Shown: positions 25,602 to 33,858, counted from the stretch's first letter. The stretch is DNA of 43,245 nucleotides from CAZTGZ01 sp044339595 (GCA_044339595.1 JBIIVF010000005.1:1-43245), one strand, 5' to 3'. Notes: generated by a model not told the origin, from the sequence alone. Numbers and translations are program-made.

Positions 25602-26098
25602 GCGTTATTTTTTTCTAAAAATTCTTTGATCATCTTCATCGCCTTGGTCATTTGGTTTTCGATGGTCTTTTCAGAAATCTCCATCAACTCAGCAATGGCT
25701 TTATGACTCAATCCTTCTCTGCGCTTGAGAAGAAACACCATCTTACAACGATCCGGCAAATGGCCAATGGCAAAATCTATTTGAGCTTTCAACGTATTGA
25801 ATTCCAATCTTTCCTGCGCATTCATTTGATAATCTATCACATTCGATTCATGATCGTTTCTTAAAAATTGCTTTCTATCACGCAAAAAATTAAGGGCTTT
25901 GTTTTTGATGGCCTTGTACAAATAGGATTTTAGCCTTGGATCGGATTCCGAAACCTGACTGCCTTCCCATATTTTGAGAAACACATCCTGAACAATTTCA
26001 TGGGCATCCGATTCATCTTTAATCAGCCATTTTGCATACGAAAGCAAGCCCGGAAAAAAATCCCGATAAATACGTTCAAAGGATTGAGGATCTTTCAA
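25598..26098 (-). CDS. ECF RNA polymerase sigma-70 factor
   Basis: A 166-residue ECF sigma factor: region 2 (about 5-75, FERIYRDFFPGLLSYAKWLI, DAHEIVQDVFLKIWE) and region 4 (about 105-160, LPDRCKMVFLLKRREGLSHKAIAELMEISEKTIENQMTKA helix-turn-helix). It resembles the large Bacteroides expansion family of sigma factors that are paired with FecR and TonB receptors. Translation must begin at TTG 26098: the frame is closed by TGA four codons upstream, and the first Met inside is beyond region 2. The TTG lies one base after the TGA of the preceding FG-GAP gene, so expression probably depends on coupled translation. Confidence 0.92.
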   Translation of the reverse strand: MKDPQSFERIYRDFFPGLLSYAKWLIKDESDAHEIVQDVFLKIWEGSQVSESDPRLKSYLYKAIKNKALNFLRDRKQFLRNDHESNVIDYQMNAQERLEFNTLKAQIDFAIGHLPDRCKMVFLLKRREGLSHKAIAELMEISEKTIENQMTKAMKMIKEFLEKNNA

Positions 26099-26099
26099 T

Positions 26100-27995
26100 T
26101 CAGAATTTCAACAATTTGGTTACCTGAACATCTCCGACATGCGTGATGACCTTTATAAAATAAATCCCGGATCTCAAATGGGAGATATTCAAGTTAATCA
26201 AGCCCGATTTATGATCGTCTTGACGCATTATATTTCGACCGATTTCATCCAGCAACTCCAGATGAAATCCGCTTTCCCAAAAACCGTCTTTAACCATGAT
26301 TTCAACCTGATTTTGAGCAGGATTTGGATACACTATTGTAAAACAATTTTGTGTAAATTCCCCTTTCATGAAAGACTTCTCATTGATCTCGTGGATGACA
26401 TTGATACCCGGATTTTGAATCACCCAACGCGTCGATTCTTTGTTGGGCAGTGTCATGACCACCGAATCTATTTGAGTCAAATTTCCCAAACCGAACAATT
26501 GAAAGAAAGGTCCTTGTCCGGATGCATTTCCTTGTCCGGCATAAATTTCTCTGGTTTGCGTACCGGCCACAGAATGTAACTCTACCCTCGCCCCGATGGC
26601 ACCGGCATTGCTTCCTTTTTTACCTTTGATGTGAAAGCCCACAAAATTCGATCGGTTTCCGACTTCATTTTTTAGCAGATATAATTGATTGGAGGTTCCA
26701 CCACTGATAAATAAATCTTCATCCCCATCAAGATCAAACGTTCTTACCCGATTAGAAGGTCTGAAAGGATATCGCACCAAATTGAGTTTCACGGAAATAT
26801 CTTCAAAAGAATGATCCGGATTTTGCTTGAAGGCATAGAGTCTGCCAGGATTGCCATCATAAGAACCCTGCCCTACGATTAAATCCAGATAGCCATCGTT
26901 GTTCATATCAAACCAACAGGCTTCATAATCGGCCTGATGATTGGGTCGGGGAAAGGTTCGGGTCAATTTATCCATCCTCCATTTCAATTTATAAGCACTG
27001 TCAGCACCTAAATTTTCGACGATGGTTGATCTCCCTTCATTGGCATCTAAACCTCCATGGACCAGGGTATAGAAAAAATCAAAATCCCCGTCATTGTCGT
27101 AATCTGCCGGATAAGCGGCCCACATGCAAAGCGCCTGACCATTGTCGCCATTCATAAATTGAGCATTGTATCCGGCCGCAGCCGCCACATTGCTAAAGGT
27201 CAGATTGCCGTTGTTTTTCCAGAGACTGCCTTGCGTTCTGCAATAGGGAGCCGTAAAAATATCGGGATAACCATCGTTGTTCCAGTCACCGCAACTGCTG
27301 CCATATAATGGTTCAGGCGGCAAGCTATTGAGGCCACTTTCAAAGGAGAAATCTTTGAAGGTTCCATCGCCTTTCCCAAGCAGAAGCACATCGCGTTGAA
27401 AGACATTATTGGTATGATCTTCACTCCAGTTTCCGAGAAACACATCAATAAAACCATCCTTGTCTGCATCCAGAAAGCTGATTCCTTGTGTATTCAATCT
27501 CTCCAGTTTTTCGAGTCCGCTGTTGAGTAGGATGCTAAATTTACCGGTACCATCATTGAGCAGCACTTCTGCACGGTCGCCATTGTCAGGCACCGATTCT
27601 TTGCGATGAAAATAAATACCGGTGATGATATCGAGGTCTCCATCGTTATCTACATCGGCCATGGCGAGGGCGGTGGTTCTGCGGCCGTCTTGGGTAGTAT
27701 CGCGATGTCGGTTGATTCCTGAATATGTTGTTCTATCTACAAAGGTCCTACCATTGGCGGAAGCGGATGGTTCATTGATGAATACTTTGAGAGATTGTCG
27801 ATTAATAAAATAGTCCACTCCGGAGATAACGACCAAATCCGGATAAAGATCATTGTTTAGATCACCGGCAAATGCCTTAGCTGCGAGAGCTCCGTTTAAA
27901 CCGGAGCTTTCGGTAACGTCTGCAAACCAGTCTTCCGACTGCGCTGATGAGACAACATACATCAATAAGAAGTAAATTAATATAAGTTGGCGCAT
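26100..27995 (-). CDS. FG-GAP/VCBS repeat protein with ASPIC/UnbV domain and T9SS tail
   Basis: A 631-residue secreted protein with signal peptide (MRQLILIYFLLMYVVSSAQ) and about seven FG-GAP/VCBS repeats carrying Asp-rich calcium loops (DLNNDLYPDL, DVDNDGDLDI, DADKDGFIDV, DWNNDGYPDI, DYDNDGDFDF, DMNNDGYLDL, DLDGDEDLFI). An ASPIC/UnbV-like domain follows (GAIGARVELHS, REIYAGQGNASGQGPFFQLFGLG), then a C-terminal type IX secretion sorting domain (IVYPNPAQNQVEI to YFIKVITHVGDVQVTKLLKF). It is probably surface-bound or released. It is the first gene of the sigma/FecR/receptor operon, which is unusual and suggests it acts on the same substrate or signal. Confidence 0.9.
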   Translation of the reverse strand: MRQLILIYFLLMYVVSSAQSEDWFADVTESSGLNGALAAKAFAGDLNNDLYPDLVVISGVDYFINRQSLKVFINEPSASANGRTFVDRTTYSGINRHRDTTQDGRRTTALAMADVDNDGDLDIITGIYFHRKESVPDNGDRAEVLLNDGTGKFSILLNSGLEKLERLNTQGISFLDADKDGFIDVFLGNWSEDHTNNVFQRDVLLLGKGDGTFKDFSFESGLNSLPPEPLYGSSCGDWNNDGYPDIFTAPYCRTQGSLWKNNGNLTFSNVAAAAGYNAQFMNGDNGQALCMWAAYPADYDNDGDFDFFYTLVHGGLDANEGRSTIVENLGADSAYKLKWRMDKLTRTFPRPNHQADYEACWFDMNNDGYLDLIVGQGSYDGNPGRLYAFKQNPDHSFEDISVKLNLVRYPFRPSNRVRTFDLDGDEDLFISGGTSNQLYLLKNEVGNRSNFVGFHIKGKKGSNAGAIGARVELHSVAGTQTREIYAGQGNASGQGPFFQLFGLGNLTQIDSVVMTLPNKESTRWVIQNPGINVIHEINEKSFMKGEFTQNCFTIVYPNPAQNQVEIMVKDGFWESGFHLELLDEIGRNIMRQDDHKSGLINLNISHLRSGIYFIKVITHVGDVQVTKLLKF

Positions 27996-28123
27996 AGAGA
28001 TTGTTTTGAAGTAAATGCGAATTTAAACATAGTTTGAATAGCACACTCACAGTGCGTGTCTTGTTCGTCGACTTTTACGTTTTTCTTTAAAAGTGGTTAC
28101 AATGAAGTGATGAAATTAGGTGG

Positions 28124-28221
28124 TTTAATCCTAACATCAGCATTAAAAATGCTGAAACGAATAATAAACTGTAAATCAATATTTTGCAAATATTGATCAC
28201 ATTTTCTATTTAGGGGTTAAA
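28124..28221. repeat. palindromic intergenic element, copy 2
   Basis: A 98-bp unit with ends TTTAATCC (28124-28131) and GGGTTAAA (28214-28221). It contains the same hairpins as copy 1: CAGCATT-AAA-AATGCTG (28138-28154) and a perfect ATCAATATTT/AAATATTGAT stem (about 28175-28197). Bases 28136-28205 differ from copy 1 at three positions. Further complementary bases outside (TTAGG at 28116-28120 and CCTAA at 28222-28226) lengthen the stem. Confidence 0.8.
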
Positions 28222-28268
28222 CCTAACTAACTTGCTACAATTTTAGTTCCTAAAATTCTATCGCGTTA

Positions 28269-28300
28269 TTTGGGTTAAAAAGATTTTGTTCTTAAATTTG
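28269..28300 (+). promoter_or_regulatory. tRNA-Cys promoter
   Basis: TTTG (28269-28272), 20 bases, then TAAATTTG (28293-28300): full match to the Bacteroidota consensus. Transcription would begin around 28307, a few bases before the mature tRNA. Confidence 0.7.
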
Positions 28301-28313
28301 CACCACCTGAAAA

Positions 28314-28384
28314 GGTCGCGTGGCCGAGCGGCTAGGCACGGGTCTGCAAAACCCTCTACAGCGGTTCGAATCCGCTCGTGACCT
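28314..28384 (+). tRNA. tRNA-Cys (anticodon GCA)
   Basis: The cloverleaf folds by hand: acceptor GGTCGCG/CGTGACC with one G-T pair, D stem GCC/GGC, anticodon stem GGGT/ACCC with loop CTGCAAA (anticodon GCA), and T arm GCGG-TTCGAAT-CCGC. The discriminator is T, the identity base of cysteine tRNAs. CCA is not fully encoded. A strong terminator follows seven bases later. Confidence 0.96.
28369..28381 (+). repeat. 13-bp direct repeat, copy in tRNA-Cys 3' end
   Basis: AATCCGCTCGTGA, part of the T arm and acceptor stem, recurs exactly at 28528-28540 in the same orientation, 159 bp downstream. Confidence 0.75.
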
Positions 28385-28390
28385 CAGAGC

Positions 28391-28423
28391 AATCACCCGA
28401 ACATAATTCGGGTGATTTTTTTT
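28391..28423 (+). terminator. rho-independent terminator of tRNA-Cys
   Basis: Perfect 11-bp stem AATCACCCGAA/TTCGGGTGATT (28391-28401 and 28407-28417) with loop CATAA, running into eight T (28416-28423). Confidence 0.9.
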
Positions 28424-28452
28424 GCGACCAGCCAAGCTTACTTGAGCGCAGG

Positions 28453-28494
28453 CGCAAAAAAAAATCACACAGGCCGATAGGCCGGGTGATTGCT
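28453..28494 (-). terminator. inverted copy of the tRNA-Cys terminator module
   Basis: Read on the minus strand it starts AGCAATCACCCG, like the module at 28388-28426, folds through GGCC-TATC-GGCC and a GTGATT arm, and ends in nine T followed by GCG, again like the first. It would stop leftward transcripts, but I see no minus-strand gene to its right that it could serve. Confidence 0.65.
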
Positions 28495-28527
28495 ATACAG
28501 CCCCCCTTTTTTCAGGATCATTTTAAT

Positions 28528-28540
28528 AATCCGCTCGTGA
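28528..28540 (+). repeat. 13-bp direct repeat, downstream copy of tRNA-Cys 3' end
   Basis: Exact copy of AATCCGCTCGTGA from the tRNA (28369-28381). It has the form of an attachment-site remnant, though no integrase gene or cargo lies between the copies. Confidence 0.7.
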
Positions 28541-28641
28541 TCACAAGATCCGCAACCTTCTTAATCCACCAATTGTAATCAACGTTACTTTCGATCCACC
28601 AAAAATATTTCATCTTTGCCAAAACCAAACTTGACATCAAT

Positions 28642-29619
28642 TTGAAAATAATCCTGTCTGAATACCGAGGCATCTTGCTTTCAACCATCGTAGGACTCAC
28701 CAGTCATTTTCTGTCAGATTATCTACCTTCTGCCTTTAACGGGGTTTTGGTGGCTTTAATTTTGGGGATGGTATTGGGCAATTTGGTAAATATACCGGAT
28801 AATTTCCAAGCAGGCATTGGGTTTACCAGCAGCAAAATGCTCGAATTTTCTATCTTGTTTCTGGCTTTTAGCATCAATTATACGCATATCGCCAAATTGG
28901 GTGCGATGAGTTTTACCATCGTTGCCGTAATGGTGTTGGCCATGTTGCTCATCACTTTCTTCCTTTCCCGAAAAATGAATTGTCCGGGTAGCACGGGATG
29001 GCTCGTCGGATTCGGAACCACCATTTGCGGATCGTCTGCCATTGCCGCACTATCACCCGGTGTAACTAAAAACAAAGATGACGTGGTCATTTCTATGGCC
29101 GTTGTTAATCTATTTGGACTCTCAGGAATGCTGGTATTTCCGGTGATTTTACCCTATTTCAATTTGAATAGCACCCAAATTGGACTGCTCATCGGGGGCA
29201 CTTTACATTCGGTAGGAAATGTGGCCGGTGCCGGTTATAGCATGGGACAAGATATCGGAGCAGCTTCCATCACCATCAAATTGGCAAGGGTGGCCCTGCT
29301 CACTCCTGCTTTGATTTTTTTCAATTACCTGGTAACGCGTCATGAAATGAAAAGTATTCGTCAATTCATGACCCTTCCATGGTATTTGTGGGGTTTTATC
29401 ATCATCACCATTTTTAGTTCTTTGGTTCCTGTTCCGGATACCTGGTTGGACATTTTTGATGTAGCATGTAAAATCATCCTGACCATTGCCATGGCTGCCA
29501 TCGGAATGAAGGTGCGCTTCAGGGATATTTTCGTTTCCGGACGAAGCGGACTTTATTTTGGCGCTGTCGTTTTCGCCATTCAAATATTGATTGTAGGCGT
29601 GTTAATGTTGTTGGTTTGA
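28642..29619 (+). CDS. YeiH-family putative sulfate exporter (UPF0324)
   Basis: A 325-residue integral membrane protein with about ten hydrophobic segments. The family landmarks are visible: LPSAFNGVLVALILGMVLGN, the conserved GFGTTICGSSAIAALSPGV in the middle, and GGTLHSVGNVAGAGYSMG. Members are annotated as putative sulfate exporters on indirect evidence (links to taurine/sulfur metabolism and CysB/YeiE regulators), so the substrate is uncertain here. The start is TTG 28642: the frame upstream has no ATG, GTG or TTG, and the first internal ATG would remove the first membrane segment. Confidence 0.88.
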   Translation: MKIILSEYRGILLSTIVGLTSHFLSDYLPSAFNGVLVALILGMVLGNLVNIPDNFQAGIGFTSSKMLEFSILFLAFSINYTHIAKLGAMSFTIVAVMVLAMLLITFFLSRKMNCPGSTGWLVGFGTTICGSSAIAALSPGVTKNKDDVVISMAVVNLFGLSGMLVFPVILPYFNLNSTQIGLLIGGTLHSVGNVAGAGYSMGQDIGAASITIKLARVALLTPALIFFNYLVTRHEMKSIRQFMTLPWYLWGFIIITIFSSLVPVPDTWLDIFDVACKIILTIAMAAIGMKVRFRDIFVSGRSGLYFGAVVFAIQILIVGVLMLLV

Positions 29620-29655
29620 TTTTGTAAAAATCATCTCATGTCGCGGCCAATATTA

Positions 29656-29685
29656 CATTCTGTAGAATGAAATGGGTTTAATCCC
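29656..29685. other. hairpins after the YeiH-type gene
   Basis: CATTC-TGTA-GAATG (29656-29669) followed by GGG-TTTAAT-CCC (29674-29685). GGTTTAATCC here also occurs at the left edge of palindromic element copy 2 (28122-28131), hinting at a related, decayed element; no other part of that element is present. Confidence 0.3.
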
Positions 29686-29824
29686 TTTATGAACCTAAAC
29701 CGGCTTATAAACAATTGTTTTTCAATTATTTAAACCGCAGTTATTCCACTCAAAACACCATTCATATGCCCATTCCTTTCTCCAAATTTTTAAATCTCAA
29801 ATTTTTTTCGTAACATCGAAGCAT

Positions 29825-32515
29825 ATGAGAATCTTTACCATCCTTTGCCTAACGATGATCCATAGTACTGCTATTGCTCAATTCACCCCCAATGAACGCA
29901 CCATAAAAGACGACTTAACCCGATTAAGTCCTACTCAGCACCTCAAAAATAAAACAGGGCCTTCCAATCCGGTTTCATGTGCCGGAGACACCTTGCAATA
30001 TGGGCGTTACAAGGCAACTACCTTGCAGGGATTAAACATTTTGAAAGGGTATGCCTTGGGCCAATATTACGATGCCCCGGGCGAAGTAACGGTGAGTGGT
30101 TTTAGCTTCTACGGATGGCAAAGCAGTGCAACCAAAGATTCTGTTACCATTGTTTGTAAATTGTATGAAGCGGGCAGAGACACAATCCCCATCGGAAGTC
30201 CGATCAGACAAGCAACCATAAAAGTCGATTCCACTTTCATGGGCGGTCAGCTCAGCGTGTTGCTCAAAAAAATCACATTTTCAACCCCATATACGACTTC
30301 TAAACCCTATATAATTACGGTTGAAAACGACGACAGTTTAAACCGTGTGGCCATTGTGATGAGCAGTTGGACCGCCGGTGACGGTGATAGAGAATGGCTG
30401 GGATGTGGCACCGTGGCAGGCGTTTGGTATAATTTCAGAAACCTGAATGTGGGAGGAAATCCGCTTGATTGTGATGTAATGTTAGAACCGCATGTCACCT
30501 ATAAACACTATGCCGATTTCACCTTTAAAAATTGTTATAACTACCTTGATTCCGTTAAGTTTTTGAATAAATCGTCCGGTTTTACCTTCAACCGGATGTA
30601 TAACCGTTATTCTTATTTCGGTTTAGATTATATCTGTCAACGTTGGAATTATGGCAATAACCCTTTCTACTACTCAGTAGTGAATGGGGGCACCCGTTAT
30701 ACTTCACCGGCCAATTATGACATTTCACTTATCAGTTCCATTTACGGTTATACCAATAATGGCCGGTGTGACGATACCATGAAATACCCGTTGTTCTATC
30801 AACCCTCTCAAATAACCTTGATGGGCAATACTGTATTATGTTCAGGAGATTCACTCGATTTATTGGCACTCGGAAACGCACCCATGTATTGGTTTAGAAA
30901 AGATGGCGATACGGCCGCTTTTCAAATAAAACCACGTTACGTCTCGCCTCCCCTCAATAGCAACGATACGGTATTTGTGAGATCCATGAACGGAAGTTGC
31001 TTCTCAACCCAAAAACGCGCTGTGGGAGAAGTAAAAACCACTCCTGATGCGCCTGCTGTTCAACATGATTATATCTGTCTGAATTCCAAAGCCAATTTGG
31101 TCGCCTCTACGAATATCGGTGAAGTAGATTGGTTCGACGACAGCCTTTCTACAAAACCATTTTATACCGGAAATCTCTACGAAACCGAAGAACTTATTGC
31201 CGATCGTCATTACTTTGTACAGGCCCGGAACTTCAATTGCACCAGCAAAGGAAAAGTCAAAATTAGCGCCTTTGTGAGTGCCGATTTTGCTCCTAAAGAA
31301 CCCATCACCAATCTGGATACCACGATTTGTTTATTAAATGGAAGTTTGGAATTGGAGGCGACCTCTCCTTCGAACGATACCATACGTTGGTTTCTCATTC
31401 CCTCCGGCGGCACACCGGAACAAATCGAAGGAAAATACCTTTTCACACCCACATCCCCCGGCAAATCTTACGTGTATGTAGATGCTTTCAATGGAAAATG
31501 TGCCAGCAGCCGGCTCGCCATCATCGTAGATGTCATTCATTTTCCGACCATCAGTTATAGAGATACCACCACGGTTTGTGAAGGCGATACAGCTCTATTG
31601 GAAGCCTTTGCAAGTCAGGGTAGCATTGGTTGGTTTAAGGATGTGAAAGACCCCTTGCCATTTTATGATGGTTTTGCTTATTCCATTTCGAACGCAGTTA
31701 AAGACGAAACCTTTTATCTCGAATCTTATAACGGCTCATGCAAAGACACACAGCGTTACGCTCTGCGCTTGGAAGTGAATGAGTTTGGAATCATCAACAC
31801 CCAAACAAAACTAAGTACGTGCAGAGATCGAGACTTGACTCTTAACGGAAGCACCACGGTTGGATTTCTTCAATGGTTTGCAGATGTAGATTTAACGACC
31901 CCTGCGGCAATTGGCAATCAATGGAAAATTAAGGACGTAACGGCCGATTTCAAGGCTTGGGTGAATAGCAACCATGAAGGCTGTATTTCGCAACCAACTG
32001 AAATTCAAGTTAGTACCATTGCAAATACCGATGCAACTTTTGATTTTCAAATTCTCAATTGGCGCAATGTGCAGTTTCTAGCCAGAAAAGGCGCTCAAGG
32101 GGTTTACAATTGGAATTTCGACGACAATGGCAACACCAAAAACGGTGAAAATATTACTTACATTTTCACCAAAGACGGGACCTTCAATGTACGCTTGATT
32201 GTGACCAATGGTTCCGGATGTTACGACACGGCCTACAGACTGATTACACTGAATACGGTATCGACCCCAAATATTGAAAAACAAAAGATAACGGTATATC
32301 CCAATCCGTTCACCGAATCTCTGCAGGTGTATTTAAACCAAGGTGAATCTCTGAGGTTGATGGATGCACGTGGACAAGTGGTTTTACATTCACCTCTAAA
32401 ATCTGTAGAATTGGGTATCCGAGAAATCAATACAGAAACCTGTAAACCCGGCTTTTATTTTCTGGAGGTATCATCCGCTGATCAACGAAGAACCGTGCGT
32501 TTGATTAAATTCTAA
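29825..32515 (+). CDS. T9SS-secreted protein with Ig-like repeats and a PKD domain
   Basis: An 896-residue secreted protein. After a signal peptide (MRIFTILCLTMIHSTAIA) comes a beta-rich domain of about 190 residues (APGEVTVSGFSFYGW). It is followed by about five Ig-like repeats from residue 330 on, each with Cys near the start, a central W-F pair and a NGSC/NGKC-type second Cys (for example MYWFRKDGDTAAF to SMNGSC; IGWFKDVKDPLPFYDG to YNGSC). A PKD domain follows (YNWNFDDNGNTKNGENITYIFTKDGTFNVRLIVTNGSGC), then the type IX sorting tail (ITVYPNPFTESLQVYL to RTVRLIKF). It is probably a surface adhesin or structural protein; no catalytic residues are recognisable. No promoter motif is evident upstream. 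Confidence 0.88.
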   Translation: MRIFTILCLTMIHSTAIAQFTPNERTIKDDLTRLSPTQHLKNKTGPSNPVSCAGDTLQYGRYKATTLQGLNILKGYALGQYYDAPGEVTVSGFSFYGWQSSATKDSVTIVCKLYEAGRDTIPIGSPIRQATIKVDSTFMGGQLSVLLKKITFSTPYTTSKPYIITVENDDSLNRVAIVMSSWTAGDGDREWLGCGTVAGVWYNFRNLNVGGNPLDCDVMLEPHVTYKHYADFTFKNCYNYLDSVKFLNKSSGFTFNRMYNRYSYFGLDYICQRWNYGNNPFYYSVVNGGTRYTSPANYDISLISSIYGYTNNGRCDDTMKYPLFYQPSQITLMGNTVLCSGDSLDLLALGNAPMYWFRKDGDTAAFQIKPRYVSPPLNSNDTVFVRSMNGSCFSTQKRAVGEVKTTPDAPAVQHDYICLNSKANLVASTNIGEVDWFDDSLSTKPFYTGNLYETEELIADRHYFVQARNFNCTSKGKVKISAFVSADFAPKEPITNLDTTICLLNGSLELEATSPSNDTIRWFLIPSGGTPEQIEGKYLFTPTSPGKSYVYVDAFNGKCASSRLAIIVDVIHFPTISYRDTTTVCEGDTALLEAFASQGSIGWFKDVKDPLPFYDGFAYSISNAVKDETFYLESYNGSCKDTQRYALRLEVNEFGIINTQTKLSTCRDRDLTLNGSTTVGFLQWFADVDLTTPAAIGNQWKIKDVTADFKAWVNSNHEGCISQPTEIQVSTIANTDATFDFQILNWRNVQFLARKGAQGVYNWNFDDNGNTKNGENITYIFTKDGTFNVRLIVTNGSGCYDTAYRLITLNTVSTPNIEKQKITVYPNPFTESLQVYLNQGESLRLMDARGQVVLHSPLKSVELGIREINTETCKPGFYFLEVSSADQRRTVRLIKF

Positions 32516-32526
32516 TTTTAAATACC

Positions 32527-33786
32527 TTGGAAAAAAGCAGCAGGAAAATCAATTTCCCAAAGCTCATCCTCGGTCTGCTCTTAATTGGGCTGGTGATTGA
32601 GTTTGTGCGAGATATGTTTGGAACCGGTGATTTTGTCGGTTATGTGAATGCCGGCAACAACGTCCTTCAGGGCACCCACATTTATAGTGATTATCTGAAC
32701 ACCTGGCCTCCTTTATTTTCCGTTTTTAGCGTTCCCCTTGCTTTAATCGACAACCTTAACGGGGTCGTTATGCGTGGCATCTGGTTGTGTGGTATGTTGG
32801 TTTGTCTTTTTTGGATTATGAAAACATCGGTGGCACTCATATTAGAGAAAAAACTCTTGTTGCCATTTCAATCTGCGAATGATGAGCAATCCATTCCCTT
32901 TCATGATTTGCGGATATTAATCCCATTTCTCCTCATTTTTCGATTCGTACTGGATAACATGGCAAATATTCAAATCAATGTTTTCATGTTGGGGATGACA
33001 GTGGCTGCATTGAATGACCATTTGAAAGGAAAAGATGGAATTGGCAGTTTCTGGCTTGCACTGAGTATATCGCTGAAAGTATTCACCCTTTTTATGATTC
33101 CGTATTTTCTTGTTCGGAAAAAATTCAAGCTCGTGGCTTATACGCTGGGCTGGATCTTGTTGCTCAATATCCTTCCTTTTATGGTATTTGGAATAGACAC
33201 CACCCTCTCCTATTATCAGCAATTTTTCAAAGAGCGGGCCGAACCTTTTGCCATGATACTGCACAAAAATCAAAGCATTTTTGCCCTATTCAGAAGTTTG
33301 CTTATGGAAGAAAGCCGGGGATTGGATATCTACCTCAATTTCATGCATTTATCGGTTCATCAGGCCAAAATGGTGGCCTATGTGGTAGCCGGAATTTTAG
33401 TAACGGTAGTGCTCTTGCTTTTAAATAAAGTAAAGCAGCCATCTACTTCTTCCTTCCTATCTGAGAGTTTTTTGGTAATGACTGCGTTGCCCATATTTTC
33501 ACCCTTGGCTTGGAAAGCTTATTTCATTTTCTTGTGGCCTTCTTGCATTTGGATTTGTCATAAGCTATTGAACCCTAATTCCAACAAATCCCCTTATAAT
33601 AAATGGCATATTGCATTCATGATCTTCTTCGTCATGACCACAACGCTCACTACAGAGGCCATTGTAGGACCCTATCTATCAGATGTAACTGAAGTATTTG
33701 CCTGTATTACCATCGGAACCATATCATTGTTGATGCTTCATCTGATGCTTCATGTACAAAAATTTCAACCTTCAAAAAATGAATGA
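32527..33786 (+). CDS. GT87-like membrane glycosyltransferase
   Basis: A 419-residue protein with about ten membrane segments. GDFVGYVNAGNNVLQGTHIYSDYLNTWPPLF near the N-terminus is the DFxxYxxAgxxllxGxxxY and PPLF signature of DUF2029/GT87 polyprenol-phosphate-sugar-dependent mannosyltransferases; the Asp is the presumed catalytic acid. A role in envelope glycan synthesis is inferred. The start is TTG 32527, the only start codon between the previous stop (32513-32515) and the first membrane segment. The 11-base gap suggests co-transcription with the T9SS protein, which might be a glycosylation target, but that is speculation. Confidence 0.82.
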   Translation: MEKSSRKINFPKLILGLLLIGLVIEFVRDMFGTGDFVGYVNAGNNVLQGTHIYSDYLNTWPPLFSVFSVPLALIDNLNGVVMRGIWLCGMLVCLFWIMKTSVALILEKKLLLPFQSANDEQSIPFHDLRILIPFLLIFRFVLDNMANIQINVFMLGMTVAALNDHLKGKDGIGSFWLALSISLKVFTLFMIPYFLVRKKFKLVAYTLGWILLLNILPFMVFGIDTTLSYYQQFFKERAEPFAMILHKNQSIFALFRSLLMEESRGLDIYLNFMHLSVHQAKMVAYVVAGILVTVVLLLLNKVKQPSTSSFLSESFLVMTALPIFSPLAWKAYFIFLWPSCIWICHKLLNPNSNKSPYNKWHIAFMIFFVMTTTLTTEAIVGPYLSDVTEVFACITIGTISLLMLHLMLHVQKFQPSKNE

Positions 33787-33858
33787 TTTAAATCATAATC
33801 GTGGACAAATATTACCCCAAAAAGACGGTTCTATGCTGCTATCTTAAAACGATTTCAT

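Larger units (their letters stand above)
27996..28313. other. intergenic region between the FG-GAP gene and tRNA-Cys
   Basis: About 320 bp holding palindromic element copy 2 and the tRNA promoter. On the minus strand a TATGTTTA word (one mismatch to TAnnTTTG, about 28034-28027) may serve the operon, and an imperfect palindrome around 28042-28061 (CACACTCACAGTGCGTG) lies just upstream of it. Nothing coding. Confidence 0.4.
28424..28641. other. gap between tRNA-Cys terminator and the YeiH-type gene
   Basis: Besides the inverted terminator copy and the second 13-bp tRNA-derived repeat (28528-28540), it has a small CAAG/CTTG hairpin near 28433-28444 and two copies of ATCCACCAA (28564-28572, 28594-28602). 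CATCTTTG (28611-28618), one mismatch to TAnnTTTG, may be the -7 box of the next gene. No coding capacity is seen. Confidence 0.45.

Noticed and set aside
26139..26579. Plus-strand 146-residue frame opposite the FG-GAP gene
   Set aside because: It lies opposite the T9SS tail and UnbV domain, which are clearly real; the frame has no family features.
28382..28527. Complete integrative element at tRNA-Cys
   Set aside because: Only about 150 bp lie between the two 13-mers, with no integrase or cargo; at most a scar or minimal element can be claimed.
28564..28602. Two ATCCACCAA words 30 bp apart as a possible operator
   Set aside because: The words are short, without symmetry and not placed relative to a convincing promoter.
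31327..31560. Shadow frames in the Ig-repeat protein
   Set aside because: The repeat pattern with paired Cys and W-F continues unbroken in the main frame across this stretch.
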